Below, piece after piece: positions 26,037-35,411 of a DNA stretch of 64,000 bases (its first letter is position 1; every line of letters starts with the position of its first letter). A program made the translations under genes and the position numbers. The DNA is from Roseovarius nitratireducens (GTDB taxonomy: Bacteria; Pseudomonadota; Alphaproteobacteria; Rhodobacterales; Rhodobacteraceae): NCBI RefSeq assembly GCF_002925845.1, contig NZ_PDNI01000023.1:62001-126000 (forward strand), written 5' to 3'. The notes under the pieces are model-generated. The model had not been told where the DNA came from and did no database searches. It saw nothing but the letters and a program-made list of their open reading frames with translations.

Positions 26037-26618
26037 TTAGTCCGCGGCCTCGCGCCACTCGCCACCCTCGGGCGCGCGACGGCGCGCCCAGAACCGGTTC
26101 CAGCGCACGCGGATCGCCCACGCCAGCGCGGCGAGCAGCGTCAGAACAACGATGTTGAACCACGGCACGATCCGCGCGTCCGGCCCCTCGACCGGCCAGA
26201 GCGAGATCGCGTTGGGATAGATCGACAGGAACTCGTTGCGCCAGCCGTAATGACGGATCGCCACCCATTGCGCGGTCTCCGCCGACTTCTTCGACATCAT
26301 GTCCGAGGCCTCGGCCTGCAAATTCGACGTGTCGAACTTGAAATAGGGCGGCCAGCCCCAGCCGGTATCCTCGTTGCGATAGATCATCGGCTTGTCATTG
26401 GCCCGGAAGGTCTGGATGAAGAACACGTCGCGCTCGGTAGCCGTGGGATCCTCGCCGGTATCGGCGTTCGACCAGAACAGCGCGTTATCGCCCGGATTGA
26501 CCCGCTTTTCATAGGTGTCGGTGATCCGCGCTATATCGTGCTGCGGCAGCGTGTAGTGCAGGAAGGCCAGCACCACGATCCAGAAGATCGCCCTGAAGCC
26601 CCATTTCACATAGACCAT
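26037..26618 (-). CDS. DUF1523 family membrane protein
   Basis: 193 residues. An N-terminal helix (FRAIFWIVVLAFLHYTLP) and a C-terminal helix (WFNIVVLTLLAALAWAI) bracket a soluble, probably periplasmic domain with VFFIQTFRANDKPMIYRNEDTGWGWPPYFKFDTSNLQAEA. This is the DUF1523 pattern of alphaproteobacteria; no function is known. It follows a small membrane protein gene by 12 bp, so both are likely one transcript. Confidence 0.75.
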   Translation of the reverse strand: MVYVKWGFRAIFWIVVLAFLHYTLPQHDIARITDTYEKRVNPGDNALFWSNADTGEDPTATERDVFFIQTFRANDKPMIYRNEDTGWGWPPYFKFDTSNLQAEASDMMSKKSAETAQWVAIRHYGWRNEFLSIYPNAISLWPVEGPDARIVPWFNIVVLTLLAALAWAIRVRWNRFWARRRAPEGGEWREAAD

Positions 26619-26630
26619 CGCGTGGCCTCC

Positions 26631-26897
26631 TCAGTTGAAATTCGTGAACCAGATGATGGCCGCCACCACCGTCACCGGCAGGATGAAGACCAGCCACAAG
26701 AGCCTGCGCCGCAAGGACCGCTCGTATTGCGCCATTCCCTCATCGATATAGGCCTCGCGGTTGCCCGGACGACCCGCCGCTTCCCAGTCACGCTCCATCC
26801 TCTCGCGATGGGCCGCACGGAAATACCATGACAGGCCCAGGTAGAGCACGGCAAGTGCGATCCCCCCGAAGATCAGCAGGCGCATCAGCGCGATCAT
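26631..26897 (-). CDS. small two-helix membrane protein, unknown
   Basis: 88 residues from ATG 26897 behind a GGGAGAGGG ribosome site. Two membrane helices (ALMRLLIFGGIALAVLYLGLSWYF and LLWLVFILPVTVVAAIIWF) flank a charged cytoplasmic loop, RAAHRERMERDWEAAGRPGNREAYIDEGMAQYERSLRRR. It is the first gene of a pair with the DUF1523 protein. I do not recognise a named family. Confidence 0.65.
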   Translation of the reverse strand: MIALMRLLIFGGIALAVLYLGLSWYFRAAHRERMERDWEAAGRPGNREAYIDEGMAQYERSLRRRLLWLVFILPVTVVAAIIWFTNFN

Positions 26898-27014
26898 GGT
26901 CCCTCTCCCGCCACCAGCCTTGAAAACCACGCCCCTTGACGTAAACTCGCGATGTCGTGGCGGCAAGTTTCCGGCATCCGACACCCTTTTGCATGTATTT
27001 TGGAGCGTTCGCAA

Positions 27015-27572
27015 ATGACACGTCTTTCGCTGGCCACTGCGGCCCTCGTGATCGGTTTCGGCCTGCCTGCCGCCGCCGACGACATTTCAGACACACTGCA
27101 AAGCGCGCTCGACGCCTACGAGGACGGCGACACGGCCTATGCGCTCGAAGAGCTTGACTATGCTCGCCAGCTTCTGCTCGCGCTCAAGACCGACGCGCTC
27201 GCAGGTTTCCTGCCCGATGCGCCCGAGGGCTGGACCCGCGAGATCAACACCGAGATGAACGCCGGGCTCGCCATGATGGGCGGCGGCACCGGGGCCGAGG
27301 CCACCTATGCGGGCGACGACAAGCGCATGACCATCACCATCATGGCCGACAACCCGATGGTGGGTGCCATGTCCGGCATGATCGCCAACGCAGCCATGTA
27401 CGGCGCCAGGGTCGAGCGCGTGGGGCGCGAGAAATTCATGATCAAGGACGGCGAAATGACGGGGCTCGTGGCGAACCGCTTTCTCGTCAAGGCCAACGGT
27501 GGCACCCCCGAAGAGATGATTGCACTTGTCGAGCAGATCGACTTTCGCGCGCTCAGGGGCTTCGGGCTATAG
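27015..27572 (+). CDS. secreted protein of unknown function
   Basis: 185 residues with a Sec signal peptide (MTRLSLATAALVIGFGLPAAA, cleavage about residue 21). The mature part begins with a helix rich in Asp/Glu/Tyr (SALDAYEDGDTAYALEELDYARQLLLALK), followed by a mixed domain with an M-rich segment around 95-125. Periplasmic location is likely. It is the first gene of a plus-strand pair with the cyclase-family gene 44 bp downstream. Not recognised beyond this. Confidence 0.7.
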   Translation: MTRLSLATAALVIGFGLPAAADDISDTLQSALDAYEDGDTAYALEELDYARQLLLALKTDALAGFLPDAPEGWTREINTEMNAGLAMMGGGTGAEATYAGDDKRMTITIMADNPMVGAMSGMIANAAMYGARVERVGREKFMIKDGEMTGLVANRFLVKANGGTPEEMIALVEQIDFRALRGFGL

Positions 27573-27616
27573 CCGCGCCATCCGCGCCATGATCCAACAG
27601 CAGAGGAGAAAGATCA

Positions 27617-28432
27617 ATGTGTGACGCCTGTATCATCAACGCGGTCAAGGACAGGATGCTGTCGCGGCGCGGCTTTTTCACGGCGGCGGCCGTGGCCGGC
27701 GCGGGGGCGACGCTCGCGCCCCTCGGCGCGCCCCCGGCTCTTGCCGCCGGGCACGGTGCGGTCGAGGACTTGACCCATGCCTATGACGCCGATTTCCCCA
27801 CCTATTTCGGTGCGCCCGGCATCTCGACCGAGCAGAATTTCAACTTCGAAGAGCACGGCTTCAACCTGCTGACGCTCACCGTCAACGAGCACACCGGCAC
27901 CCATGTCGATGCGCCGCTGCACTTCTCCGCCGATGGCGCATCGGTGGACGAGATCCCCGTGGGCAACCTCGTGGCCCCGCTCTGCGTGATCGATATCGCC
28001 GCCCGCGCCGCCGACGATGCCGACGCGCAGGTCACGCCCGACGACCTCAAGGCGTGGATCGCGGCAAATGGTCCGATCCCGGACGGCGCCTGCGTGGCCC
28101 TCCATTCGGGCTGGGCGGCCAAGACGGGCAGCGACGCATTCCGTGGCTTCGACGGCGAGGCGCAGCACTACCCGGGCTTTCATGTCGAGGCCGCGCAGAT
28201 GCTGGTCGAAGAGACCGGCGCGCGCTCCATCGCGTCGGACACGCTCTCGCTCGATCACGGGCCTTCGGCGGATTTCGCCACGCATTACGCCTGGCTGCCC
28301 ACGGGTCGCTTCGGGATCGAATGCCTGGCGGGTCTCGACAAGGTTCCGGCGGCTGGGGCCACCATCGTGATCGGCGCGCCCAAGCATCGCGGCGGCACCG
28401 GCGGCCCGGCGCGGATTTTCGCGCTGGTCTGA
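27617..28432 (+). CDS. Tat-exported cyclase/kynurenine formamidase-like hydrolase
   Basis: 271 residues. A twin-arginine signal (LSRRGFFTAAAVAGAG, residues 15-30) precedes a metal-dependent cyclase-family domain. The metal motif is seen in NEHTGTHVDAPLHF, with further ligands in HYPGFHVEAAQML and later residues. This family contains bacterial kynurenine formamidase (KynB), isatin hydrolase and uncharacterised periplasmic members. Export of this one by Tat argues for a periplasmic amide or lactam hydrolase rather than KynB itself. It ends inside a palindrome shared with thrS. Confidence 0.75.
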   Translation: MCDACIINAVKDRMLSRRGFFTAAAVAGAGATLAPLGAPPALAAGHGAVEDLTHAYDADFPTYFGAPGISTEQNFNFEEHGFNLLTLTVNEHTGTHVDAPLHFSADGASVDEIPVGNLVAPLCVIDIAARAADDADAQVTPDDLKAWIAANGPIPDGACVALHSGWAAKTGSDAFRGFDGEAQHYPGFHVEAAQMLVEETGARSIASDTLSLDHGPSADFATHYAWLPTGRFGIECLAGLDKVPAAGATIVIGAPKHRGGTGGPARIFALV

Positions 28433-28449
28433 GGCGCGCGCCTCAGACC
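28426..28449. terminator. 24-bp perfect palindrome across convergent stop codons
   Basis: Starts GGTCTGAGGCGC and continues with its exact reverse complement. It contains the stop codon of the cyclase-family gene (28430-28432) and that of thrS (28443-28445, minus strand). It can form a 10-bp stem with a 4-nt loop in either transcript, so it is a likely bidirectional transcription end. Confidence 0.6.
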
Positions 28450-30422
28450 ATGTCCGGCGGGGTCGCCTCGCCGGCCAATTCCGGCACGATCTCGTCGAGC
28501 GCCACGGTGCGCGTCGACTTCTCGCCGAGACGGCGCAGCGACACGCTGCGCTCTTCGACTTCGCGCATCCCGCAGGCGAGGATCACCGGCACCTTGCCGA
28601 CGGAATGCTCGCGCACCTTGTAGTTGATCTTCTCGTTGCGGGTATCGGCCTCGGCGCGCACGCCGCGCGCGCGCAGGTTTTCGACCACCTCTTGCACGTA
28701 ATCATCGGCATCCGACACGATCGAGGCGACCACCACCTGCCGAGGCGCGAGCCAGAAGGGCAGCCGCCCGGCATGTTCCTCTATCAGGATGCCGATGAAG
28801 CGCTCGAAGCTGCCAAGGCAGGCACGGTGCAGCATGTAGGGCCGGTGCTTGGCCCCGTCCTGCGCGATATAGCTCGCGTCCAGCCGCTCGGGCAGGTTCG
28901 GGTCCACCTGGAAGGTGCCGCATTGCCACACCCGGCCGATCGCGTCGGTGAGGTAGAAGTCCAGCTTCGGCCCGTAGAACGCGCCATCTCCCGGCTCCAG
29001 CGTGTAGTCACGGCCCACGGCCTTGATCGCATTTTCCAGCGCCCCTTCGACATAGTCCCAGCTCTCATCCGTCCCGACACGCTTCTCGGGGCGGGTGGCA
29101 AAACGAATCTCGAATTCGGGGAAACCAAGCTCGCGGTAGATATCCGCAAGGAAGTCGATGAACCGCGCGCACTCCTCCTGGATCTGCTCCTCGGTGCAGA
29201 AGATATGCGCGTCGTCCTGCGTGAAGCCGCGCACACGCATGATCCCGTGCAGCGCACCCGACGGCTCGAACCGCGCACATGATCCGAACTCGGCCAGCCG
29301 CAGCGGCAGGTCGCGATAAGACTTCAGACCCTGGTTGAACACCTGAACGTGGCAGGGGCAGTTCATCGGCTTCAGCGCATTGATCCGCGTCTGCGACTTG
29401 TTCTTCACCGCCGCGTCGTCGTTCTCGCCGTCGCGGCTTTCGTCCACCTCGACCACGAACATGTGGTGCTGGTACTTGTCCCAGTGGCCCGAGGCCTCCC
29501 ACAGCTTGCGGTCTACGACCTGCGGCGTGTTGATCTCGCGATAGCCACCCGCGCGCTGCTTGCGGCGCATGTAATCCTGCAACTCGGTGTAGATGGTCCA
29601 GCCGTTGGGGTGCCAGAAAACCTGGCCCGGCGCTTCCTCCTGCATGTGAAACAGGTCCATCTCGCGGCCAAGGCGGCGGTGGTCGCGGCGCTCGGCTTCT
29701 TCGAGGAAGTTGAGATACGCCTTGAGCTTGTCGCGGGTCTGAAAGGCGACGCCGTAGATGCGTTGCAGCATCGGGCGGCTGCTATCGCCGCGCCAATACG
29801 CGCCGGCCACGCTCATCAGCTTGAAGGCGTCGGCGGGCACCTGCCCGGTATGTTGCAGATGCGGGCCACGGCACAGGTCCTGCCAGTGCCCGTGCCAGTA
29901 CATGCGCAGCGGCTCGTCGCCCGGGATGGCCTCGACCAGTTCCACCTTGTAGGGCTCGCCCGTCTGCTCGTAATGCGCGATCGCGCGGGCACGCTCCCAG
30001 ACCTCGGTGGTCACCGGATCGCGCGCGTTGATGATCTCGCGCATCTTGGCCTCGATCCGGCTCAGGTCCTCGGGCGTGAACGGCTCTTCGCGATCGAAAT
30101 CGTAATACCAGCCATTCTCGATCACCGGGCCGATGGTGACCTTCACATCGGGCCAGATCTCCTGCACCGCGCGGGCCATGATATGGGCGAGGTCATGGCG
30201 GATGAGTTCGAGCGCGGGGCCCTCGTCCTTCATCGTGTTGATACCGATCGCGGCGTCGCGCGGGATCGGCCATTGCAGGTCCCAGTGCTGCCCGTCGACA
30301 TGGGCCGAAATGGCCTTTTTTGCCAGCGACACCGAGATATCGGTCGCCACCTCGGCGGGGGTCACACCAGCGGGGTAGCTGCGCGCATTGCCATCGGGAA
30401 AGGTGAGGGAAATATCGGCCAT
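28443..30422 (-). CDS. thrS: threonyl-tRNA synthetase
   Basis: 659 residues with full ThrRS architecture: N-terminal TGS domain ([24 protein letters not shown]), editing domain with [10 protein letters not shown], class II core with [13 protein letters not shown], the zinc-site [42 protein letters not shown], and an anticodon-binding C-terminal domain. It charges tRNA-Thr. ATG 30422 is chosen; ten codons of upstream frame lack homology. About 260 bp upstream separate it from a small divergent gene. Confidence 0.97.
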   Translation of the reverse strand: MADISLTFPDGNARSYPAGVTPAEVATDISVSLAKKAISAHVDGQHWDLQWPIPRDAAIGINTMKDEGPALELIRHDLAHIMARAVQEIWPDVKVTIGPVIENGWYYDFDREEPFTPEDLSRIEAKMREIINARDPVTTEVWERARAIAHYEQTGEPYKVELVEAIPGDEPLRMYWHGHWQDLCRGPHLQHTGQVPADAFKLMSVAGAYWRGDSSRPMLQRIYGVAFQTRDKLKAYLNFLEEAERRDHRRLGREMDLFHMQEEAPGQVFWHPNGWTIYTELQDYMRRKQRAGGYREINTPQVVDRKLWEASGHWDKYQHHMFVVEVDESRDGENDDAAVKNKSQTRINALKPMNCPCHVQVFNQGLKSYRDLPLRLAEFGSCARFEPSGALHGIMRVRGFTQDDAHIFCTEEQIQEECARFIDFLADIYRELGFPEFEIRFATRPEKRVGTDESWDYVEGALENAIKAVGRDYTLEPGDGAFYGPKLDFYLTDAIGRVWQCGTFQVDPNLPERLDASYIAQDGAKHRPYMLHRACLGSFERFIGILIEEHAGRLPFWLAPRQVVVASIVSDADDYVQEVVENLRARGVRAEADTRNEKINYKVREHSVGKVPVILACGMREVEERSVSLRRLGEKSTRTVALDEIVPELAGEATPPDMV

Positions 30423-30683
30423 GTCACGGCTCCTCGTCGGTTTGGCGCCCACGGAACGCCCGGTTGCGGGTATTTCGCCGCCTCATGCCCGCATCCGCCG
30501 CCGAGGTCAAGGGGGAGAAGGTGCACGACGGTATGCGACCGTATATCGCAACCTATTGACGCAGTTCAAAAAATCCGATGGACATGTCGCGAATGCTGCC
30601 GTAAGTGCCGCTTATCGGTCACGCAACAATATTGCGCTGCGACCGCAAAGCCGCGGCGCGGCAAGGCAGAGGAAACACCGGAC

Positions 30684-30929
30684 ATGCCGGGATATAACGA
30701 GACATTCGAACTCTCCGTCGAAGACATGGACCTGATCGAGACCGCGCTGCGACAGACCAAGGCCGACCTGTCGGCGCGCACGCTCACCGATCCGGTGCAA
30801 CATGACAAGACCGCCGACGCCCTGCCCGAGGCAGACGAGACCCTGCGCCGCATCCACGACCTGCTCGGACGACTGCACAATCAGAAGGTGTTTTACCGGC
30901 CGCGCAGAGGCGCCTATATCGGCGGCTGA
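30684..30929 (+). CDS. small acidic protein, unknown function
   Basis: 81 residues from ATG 30684, with AGAGGAAA upstream. It is acidic and mostly helical: FELSVEDMDLIETALRQTKADL and PEADETLRRIHDLLGRLHNQKVFYRPRRG, resembling a short helix-hairpin regulator. No known family is recognised. It is divergent from thrS across a 261-bp gap that is more AT-rich than usual (about 30535-30660), which probably carries promoters for both. Confidence 0.6.
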   Translation: MPGYNETFELSVEDMDLIETALRQTKADLSARTLTDPVQHDKTADALPEADETLRRIHDLLGRLHNQKVFYRPRRGAYIGG

Positions 30930-31003
30930 ACACGGGCGAAATCCGGTTTGCACGGGCGCGGGCACCGGTGCATGATCCCTGCCGCAGGGCAAGGGAGGAA
31001 GCG

Positions 31004-31762
31004 ATGCCGGAACCATCATGGCACGAGACCGGAGCGGGCCGCCGCCTCGCCCATCACCGGCTGGCGGGGGCTGGGCCGGGGATCGTCTTTCTCGGCGGAT
31101 TCAAGTCCGACATGGAGGGCACCAAGGCGCTCTGGCTCGAGGACTGGGCGCGGGCACGGGGCCGTGCCTTCCTGCGCTTCGACTATTCCGGGCACGGGCA
31201 ATCCTCGGGGGCGTTCACCGAAGGATGCATCGGCGACTGGGCAGAGGATGCCCGCGCGGTGCTCGACGCGCTGACCGACGGGCCGCAGATCCTCGTGGGC
31301 TCGTCCATGGGCGGATGGATCGCGCTTCTGCTGGCGCGCGCCTGTCCCGAACCGGTGGCGGGCATGGTGGGTATCGCCGCCGCCCCCGATTTCACCGAGG
31401 ATTCGATGTGGGCCGGGTTTGACGAGTCCGACCGCCACCGGATCATGGAGGAAGGGCAGATCGCGCTGCCCTCGGAGTATGGCGAGCCCTACATCATCAC
31501 CCGCCGCCTGATCGAGGACGGGCGCGATCACCTCGTCCTGCGTTCGCCGCTCGACCTGCCCTTCCCGGTTCGATTTCTGCAAGGCACCGCCGATGAGGAT
31601 GTGGATAAATCCGTCGCCTTGCGGCTATTGGACCACGCCACCGGGCCGGACATGCGGCTGACACTGGTCCGCGGGGCGGATCACCGCTTTTCCGATCCCG
31701 ACTGTCTCGACCTCATCGGCGCGGCGCTGGACGAGGTAAGCGCGCGGGCGGACGCGGGATAA
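31004..31762 (+). CDS. alpha/beta hydrolase 1
   Basis: 252-residue serine hydrolase. The nucleophile elbow is ILVGSSMGGW, the acid is in FLQGTADEDVDK and the histidine in VRGADHRFSD, a complete triad. ATG 31004 follows GGGAGGAAG. It is the first of three consecutive hydrolase genes, overlapping the second by one base. The palmitoyl-thioesterase-like ABHD10/BEM46 group is a possible relative; the substrate is not predictable. Confidence 0.8.
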   Translation: MPEPSWHETGAGRRLAHHRLAGAGPGIVFLGGFKSDMEGTKALWLEDWARARGRAFLRFDYSGHGQSSGAFTEGCIGDWAEDARAVLDALTDGPQILVGSSMGGWIALLLARACPEPVAGMVGIAAAPDFTEDSMWAGFDESDRHRIMEEGQIALPSEYGEPYIITRRLIEDGRDHLVLRSPLDLPFPVRFLQGTADEDVDKSVALRLLDHATGPDMRLTLVRGADHRFSDPDCLDLIGAALDEVSARADAG

Positions 31763-32739
31763 TGCGCTGGCTGCTGCGCGCGCTTCTGGCGGTCGCTCTG
31801 CTCGTCGCGGCGGGTCTGCTTCTGGCCCCGCGCGAGCCGGTGGAAATGCCGCCACCCTTCGACGCGGGCAGGCTAGACAGCGGCGTGGACAGCTATCTCG
31901 CGGCGCGCGAGGCGCGGTATGACGACATCCGCCCCGACAGCCACAAGCGTGTGATCTGGGCGGGCGCGCCCGAGACGCGCACACCGCTCGCCATCGTCTA
32001 CCTGCATGGCTTCTCCGCCTCGAGCCAGGAAATCCGCCCGGTGCCGGACATGGTGGCGCAGGCACTTGGGGCCAACCTCGTCTATGCCCGCTTCCGCGGC
32101 CACGGGCGCGACGGCGACGCGATGGCCGAGGCGACGGCCTCGGACTGGCTCGCCGATGCGGCCGAGGCGCTGGCGGTGGCGCGCGCGGTGGGCGAGCGGG
32201 TGGTGATCCTCGCCACCTCGACCGGGGCCACGGTGGCCACGCTGACCCTTTCCGATCCGTCGCTGCGCGAAGGTGTGGCAGGAGCGATCCTCGTCTCGCC
32301 CAATTTCGGGATCAACAACCCGCTGGCCCCGCTGCTGACGTGGCCGGGCGCGCGCTACTGGCTGCCGCTCATGGCCGGGCAGCGGCGCCGCTTCGCGCCG
32401 CGCAACCCCGTGCAGGCGGCGGAATGGACCACCGAGTATCCCAGCGCGGCGGTGTTTTCGATGGCGGCGCTGGTGGCACGCGCCCGCGCGCTCGACCCGG
32501 CGACGGTCCCGGTGCCCGCGCTCTTCTACTACTCGGATGCGGACACGGTGGTGCGCCCGGACCTGACCGACAGCGTGCTGGCCCGCTGGGGCGGCCCCGC
32601 CATGCGCATCGCGCCGGTGCTGACCGAAGGGGACGACCCGTCCGCACATGTGGTGGCGGGCAACATCATGTCACCCGGCAGTACCGCCGCCGCGGCAATG
32701 GCAATGATCGCCTGGATCGAAAAGAGCATCGCGCCTTAG
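31762..32739 (+). CDS. alpha/beta hydrolase 2, membrane-anchored or exported
   Basis: 325 residues. An N-terminal hydrophobic segment (MRWLLRALLAVALLVAAGLLLA) suggests a signal anchor. The hydrolase domain has IVYLHGFSASSQE as oxyanion loop, nucleophile region VVILATSTGATVA (ATSTG rather than GxSxG), acid YYSDADTVVRP and a C-terminal His near DDPSAHVV. Its start overlaps the stop of hydrolase 1 (TAATG). It probably acts in the periplasm on esters; the substrate is unknown. Confidence 0.75.
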   Translation: MRWLLRALLAVALLVAAGLLLAPREPVEMPPPFDAGRLDSGVDSYLAAREARYDDIRPDSHKRVIWAGAPETRTPLAIVYLHGFSASSQEIRPVPDMVAQALGANLVYARFRGHGRDGDAMAEATASDWLADAAEALAVARAVGERVVILATSTGATVATLTLSDPSLREGVAGAILVSPNFGINNPLAPLLTWPGARYWLPLMAGQRRRFAPRNPVQAAEWTTEYPSAAVFSMAALVARARALDPATVPVPALFYYSDADTVVRPDLTDSVLARWGGPAMRIAPVLTEGDDPSAHVVAGNIMSPGSTAAAAMAMIAWIEKSIAP

Positions 32740-32818
32740 CCCTTGCACGCGCAGCGGCGGCGGTGCCATGCTCGCCAAAGGACGGGGGCAAGAGACCCCC
32801 GGAATCGGGGGTGTTTCG

Positions 32819-33547
32819 ATGAGCGGTGATCCGGTCGTGTTTCTGCCCGGCATGATGTGCGACGCGCGACTCTTCGCACCGCAGATCGCCGAGCTGGGCC
32901 AGGACAGGGTGGTGTGCGTCGCGCCGATCACGCGCGGCGAACGGATCGAGGAAATCGCCTCGGGGCTGCTCGACCACCTGCCGCCACGGTTCGCGCTGGC
33001 CGGGCTGTCGATGGGCGGGATCGTGGCGATGGAAATCCTGCGCCGCGCGCCAGATCGCGTGACGCGGATCGCGCTGATGGACACGAACGCGCTGGCGGAG
33101 ACACCGCACTCCTCCGCCGGGTACGAGCCGCTGGTGGCCAAGCTGCGCGCCGGGATGATCGTCGAGGCGGTCGAGATGGTGCTGGGTCAGGACGTGCTGG
33201 CACCGGGCGCAGGCCGGATGGAGGTGTTGGCGCAGGTGATCGAGATGGCCGAGGCGCTTGGCACCGACACGCTCGTGCGGCAGGTGCGCGCCCTGCAGCG
33301 GCGGCGCGACTACCAGGCAGTCCTGCGCCGTTGCCAGGTGCCGGCGCTGGTGCTGTGCGGGGCCGCCGATGGCCTGACCCCGCCACGGCGGCACGAATTC
33401 ATGGCCGGGCTGATTCCGGACGCAGAGCTGTGCGTGATCGACGGCGCCGGGCACCTGCCGGTGCTGGAGCAGCCAGCCGAGACCAATGCGGCGCTGCGCG
33501 GCTGGCTGGCGAAGCCGCTGATGCTGCAACGACGCGCGGACGCCTGA
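32819..33547 (+). CDS. alpha/beta hydrolase 3
   Basis: 242 residues. Nucleophile FALAGLSMGGIVAME, acid LCGAADGLTPP and His IDGAGHLPVLEQP give a complete triad of the MenH/haloperoxidase-like subgroup. The oxyanion loop is VFLPGMMCDARLF. ATG 32819 (MSGDPVVFLPGMMC) is used; the frame upstream is not conserved. It follows hydrolase 2 by 79 bp and converges on an ABC exporter gene. Confidence 0.78.
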   Translation: MSGDPVVFLPGMMCDARLFAPQIAELGQDRVVCVAPITRGERIEEIASGLLDHLPPRFALAGLSMGGIVAMEILRRAPDRVTRIALMDTNALAETPHSSAGYEPLVAKLRAGMIVEAVEMVLGQDVLAPGAGRMEVLAQVIEMAEALGTDTLVRQVRALQRRRDYQAVLRRCQVPALVLCGAADGLTPPRRHEFMAGLIPDAELCVIDGAGHLPVLEQPAETNAALRGWLAKPLMLQRRADA

Positions 33548-33559
33548 GCGCCCGCCGGT

Positions 33560-35344
33560 TCAGCGCGCAGTGCCGGTCTGTTTCTGCGCCTTGTAGAGCT
33601 GGGTATAATAGCCCCCCCGCGCGATCAGCTCATCGTGGCTGCCCTGCTCCACCAGCCGCCCCGCCTCGAGCACGAAAATGCAATCTGCATCGGTGATCGA
33701 CGACAGCCGGTGCGCGACCACGATGGTCGTGCGCCCCTTGGTGAGCCGGGTGAGCGCGGCCTTGATCCGGGCCTCCGTCGCCTGATCGAGCGCGCTCGTC
33801 GCCTCGTCCAGAAGCAGGATCGGCGCATCCACGAGAAACGCGCGCGCGATGGCAATGCGCTGTTTCTGCCCGCCCGATAGCTGCGCGCCCTTGGGGCCCA
33901 CAGGGGTGTCGCCGCGCGCGCGGATCAGGTCGGCGATCTCGGCATTCTCGGCGGCCTGCCAGATCTCGGCGTCCTCAGCCATGGGGTTGACGTAGCGGAT
34001 GTTCTCCCAGATCGAGTTGTCGAATATCACGATATCCTGCGCCACCACAGAGAACGCGGCGCGCAATGCGTCGAGCTCGAGCCGGTCAATAGGCGTGCCC
34101 CCGATGGATATGCGCCCCCCCTGCACGTCATAGAGCCGCGACAAGAGCGACAACACCGTCGTCTTGCCCGACCCGGTGGCCCCCACGATGGCCGAAACGG
34201 CACCCCCCTCGAAGCGCATGGACAGACCGTCGAAGAGCGGATGATCGGCGCTGTAGCCAAAGCGCACGTCCTCGAGCAGGATATCGCCGCCCATGTCGAA
34301 ATCGGTGATCGCGTCCGGGGCGTCGATGATGGTGGGGTGTTCGTGGAACATGCGCCGCACGCGGTCGAGCTGAACGAGATGGGTGGGCAACAGGCCCAGG
34401 TACTGCGCCAATAGTCGCGCCGGGTCGAACACGAGCACCATGCCCAAAAGGAACGTGATGATCTCGGCCCCGTCCATGTCAGAATCGGAGCTGAGCACCA
34501 TGTAGCCGCCGCCGCCGATCACCAGCACGTAGACGAAAGCTGAGGAAAGGTCGATCGAGGGCATCACCAGCGCCTGCGTGCGCTGCACCTTGAGCGTGAG
34601 GTCGCGCATCAAGCCGGTGTCACCATCGAGCCGGTCGGTCTCGACCCGTTCCTGGCTTGCGATCTTGATCGTGCGCATGGCCGAGATCGTCTCTTCTAGC
34701 CGGTTCATGTAGTTGCCGAGCGCCGTCTCGGCCTCGCCCTGCACGCGCTTGACCCGCGCCGAAACGGCGTTCATCACCCAGATGATGAAGGGCAGAACCA
34801 CGATCGCGGCCGCGAACAGCACCGGGTTCTTCCAGATCAGGTAGCCCGACACGATCACCACCGTCACCGCGTCGCGCACCGCGTTGGCCGTCCCCAGCCC
34901 CATGAAATGCCCAAGCGACTGCGTCTGCATCACGATCCGGTGGATCAACTCGCCCGAGCGCGTGCGCTCGAAATAGCTCAGGTCGAGGGTCATCAGGTGC
35001 GCGATCAGGTCGCGGCGCATTTCGTAGATGGCCGAATTGGACACCCAGACAGAGATGCGCGGCACGAAATAGGCCATCGTGCCCCGCACCGTGAAGAGAA
35101 AGAACACCGCGGCGCAGACGAAGACGAGATCGCGGACCGAGCCGCTCTCGAAGATCACGCGCAGGCCGTCCTCGGTGATGGCGAGGAACTGTTGATAAAC
35201 GACCCCCTGCACGAGGATCATGACCAGAACGAGCCCAAGCCACGGCGCGCGGCGGCGCAGGTAGAGACGCCAGAACCAACGCAGGTTATCGCGGTCGGGT
35301 CCGGTGAGGAGGGGCGATCTGCCGTCCGGGTCGGGGGTGCTCAT
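33560..35344 (-). CDS. ABC exporter, fused membrane and ATPase domains
   Basis: 594-residue half-transporter of the MsbA/multidrug type. The membrane domain with about six helices spans residues 20-310. The nucleotide-binding domain has Walker A VGATGSGKTT, signature QLSGGQKQRIAIARA, Walker B ILLLDEATSALD and the H-loop VVAHRLSS. It functions as a dimer to export lipids, peptides or drugs. ATG 35344 (MSTPDPDGRSPLLTGPDRDN) is the natural start. No partner gene lies adjacent. Confidence 0.88.
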   Translation of the reverse strand: MSTPDPDGRSPLLTGPDRDNLRWFWRLYLRRRAPWLGLVLVMILVQGVVYQQFLAITEDGLRVIFESGSVRDLVFVCAAVFFLFTVRGTMAYFVPRISVWVSNSAIYEMRRDLIAHLMTLDLSYFERTRSGELIHRIVMQTQSLGHFMGLGTANAVRDAVTVVIVSGYLIWKNPVLFAAAIVVLPFIIWVMNAVSARVKRVQGEAETALGNYMNRLEETISAMRTIKIASQERVETDRLDGDTGLMRDLTLKVQRTQALVMPSIDLSSAFVYVLVIGGGGYMVLSSDSDMDGAEIITFLLGMVLVFDPARLLAQYLGLLPTHLVQLDRVRRMFHEHPTIIDAPDAITDFDMGGDILLEDVRFGYSADHPLFDGLSMRFEGGAVSAIVGATGSGKTTVLSLLSRLYDVQGGRISIGGTPIDRLELDALRAAFSVVAQDIVIFDNSIWENIRYVNPMAEDAEIWQAAENAEIADLIRARGDTPVGPKGAQLSGGQKQRIAIARAFLVDAPILLLDEATSALDQATEARIKAALTRLTKGRTTIVVAHRLSSITDADCIFVLEAGRLVEQGSHDELIARGGYYTQLYKAQKQTGTAR

Positions 35345-35411
35345 TCGGGGCGGTGCCGTCTTGCTGTGTCCTGCCCGCGTCTTAGAGCGTTCAGAGGCCG
35401 AGGTCACCCCT

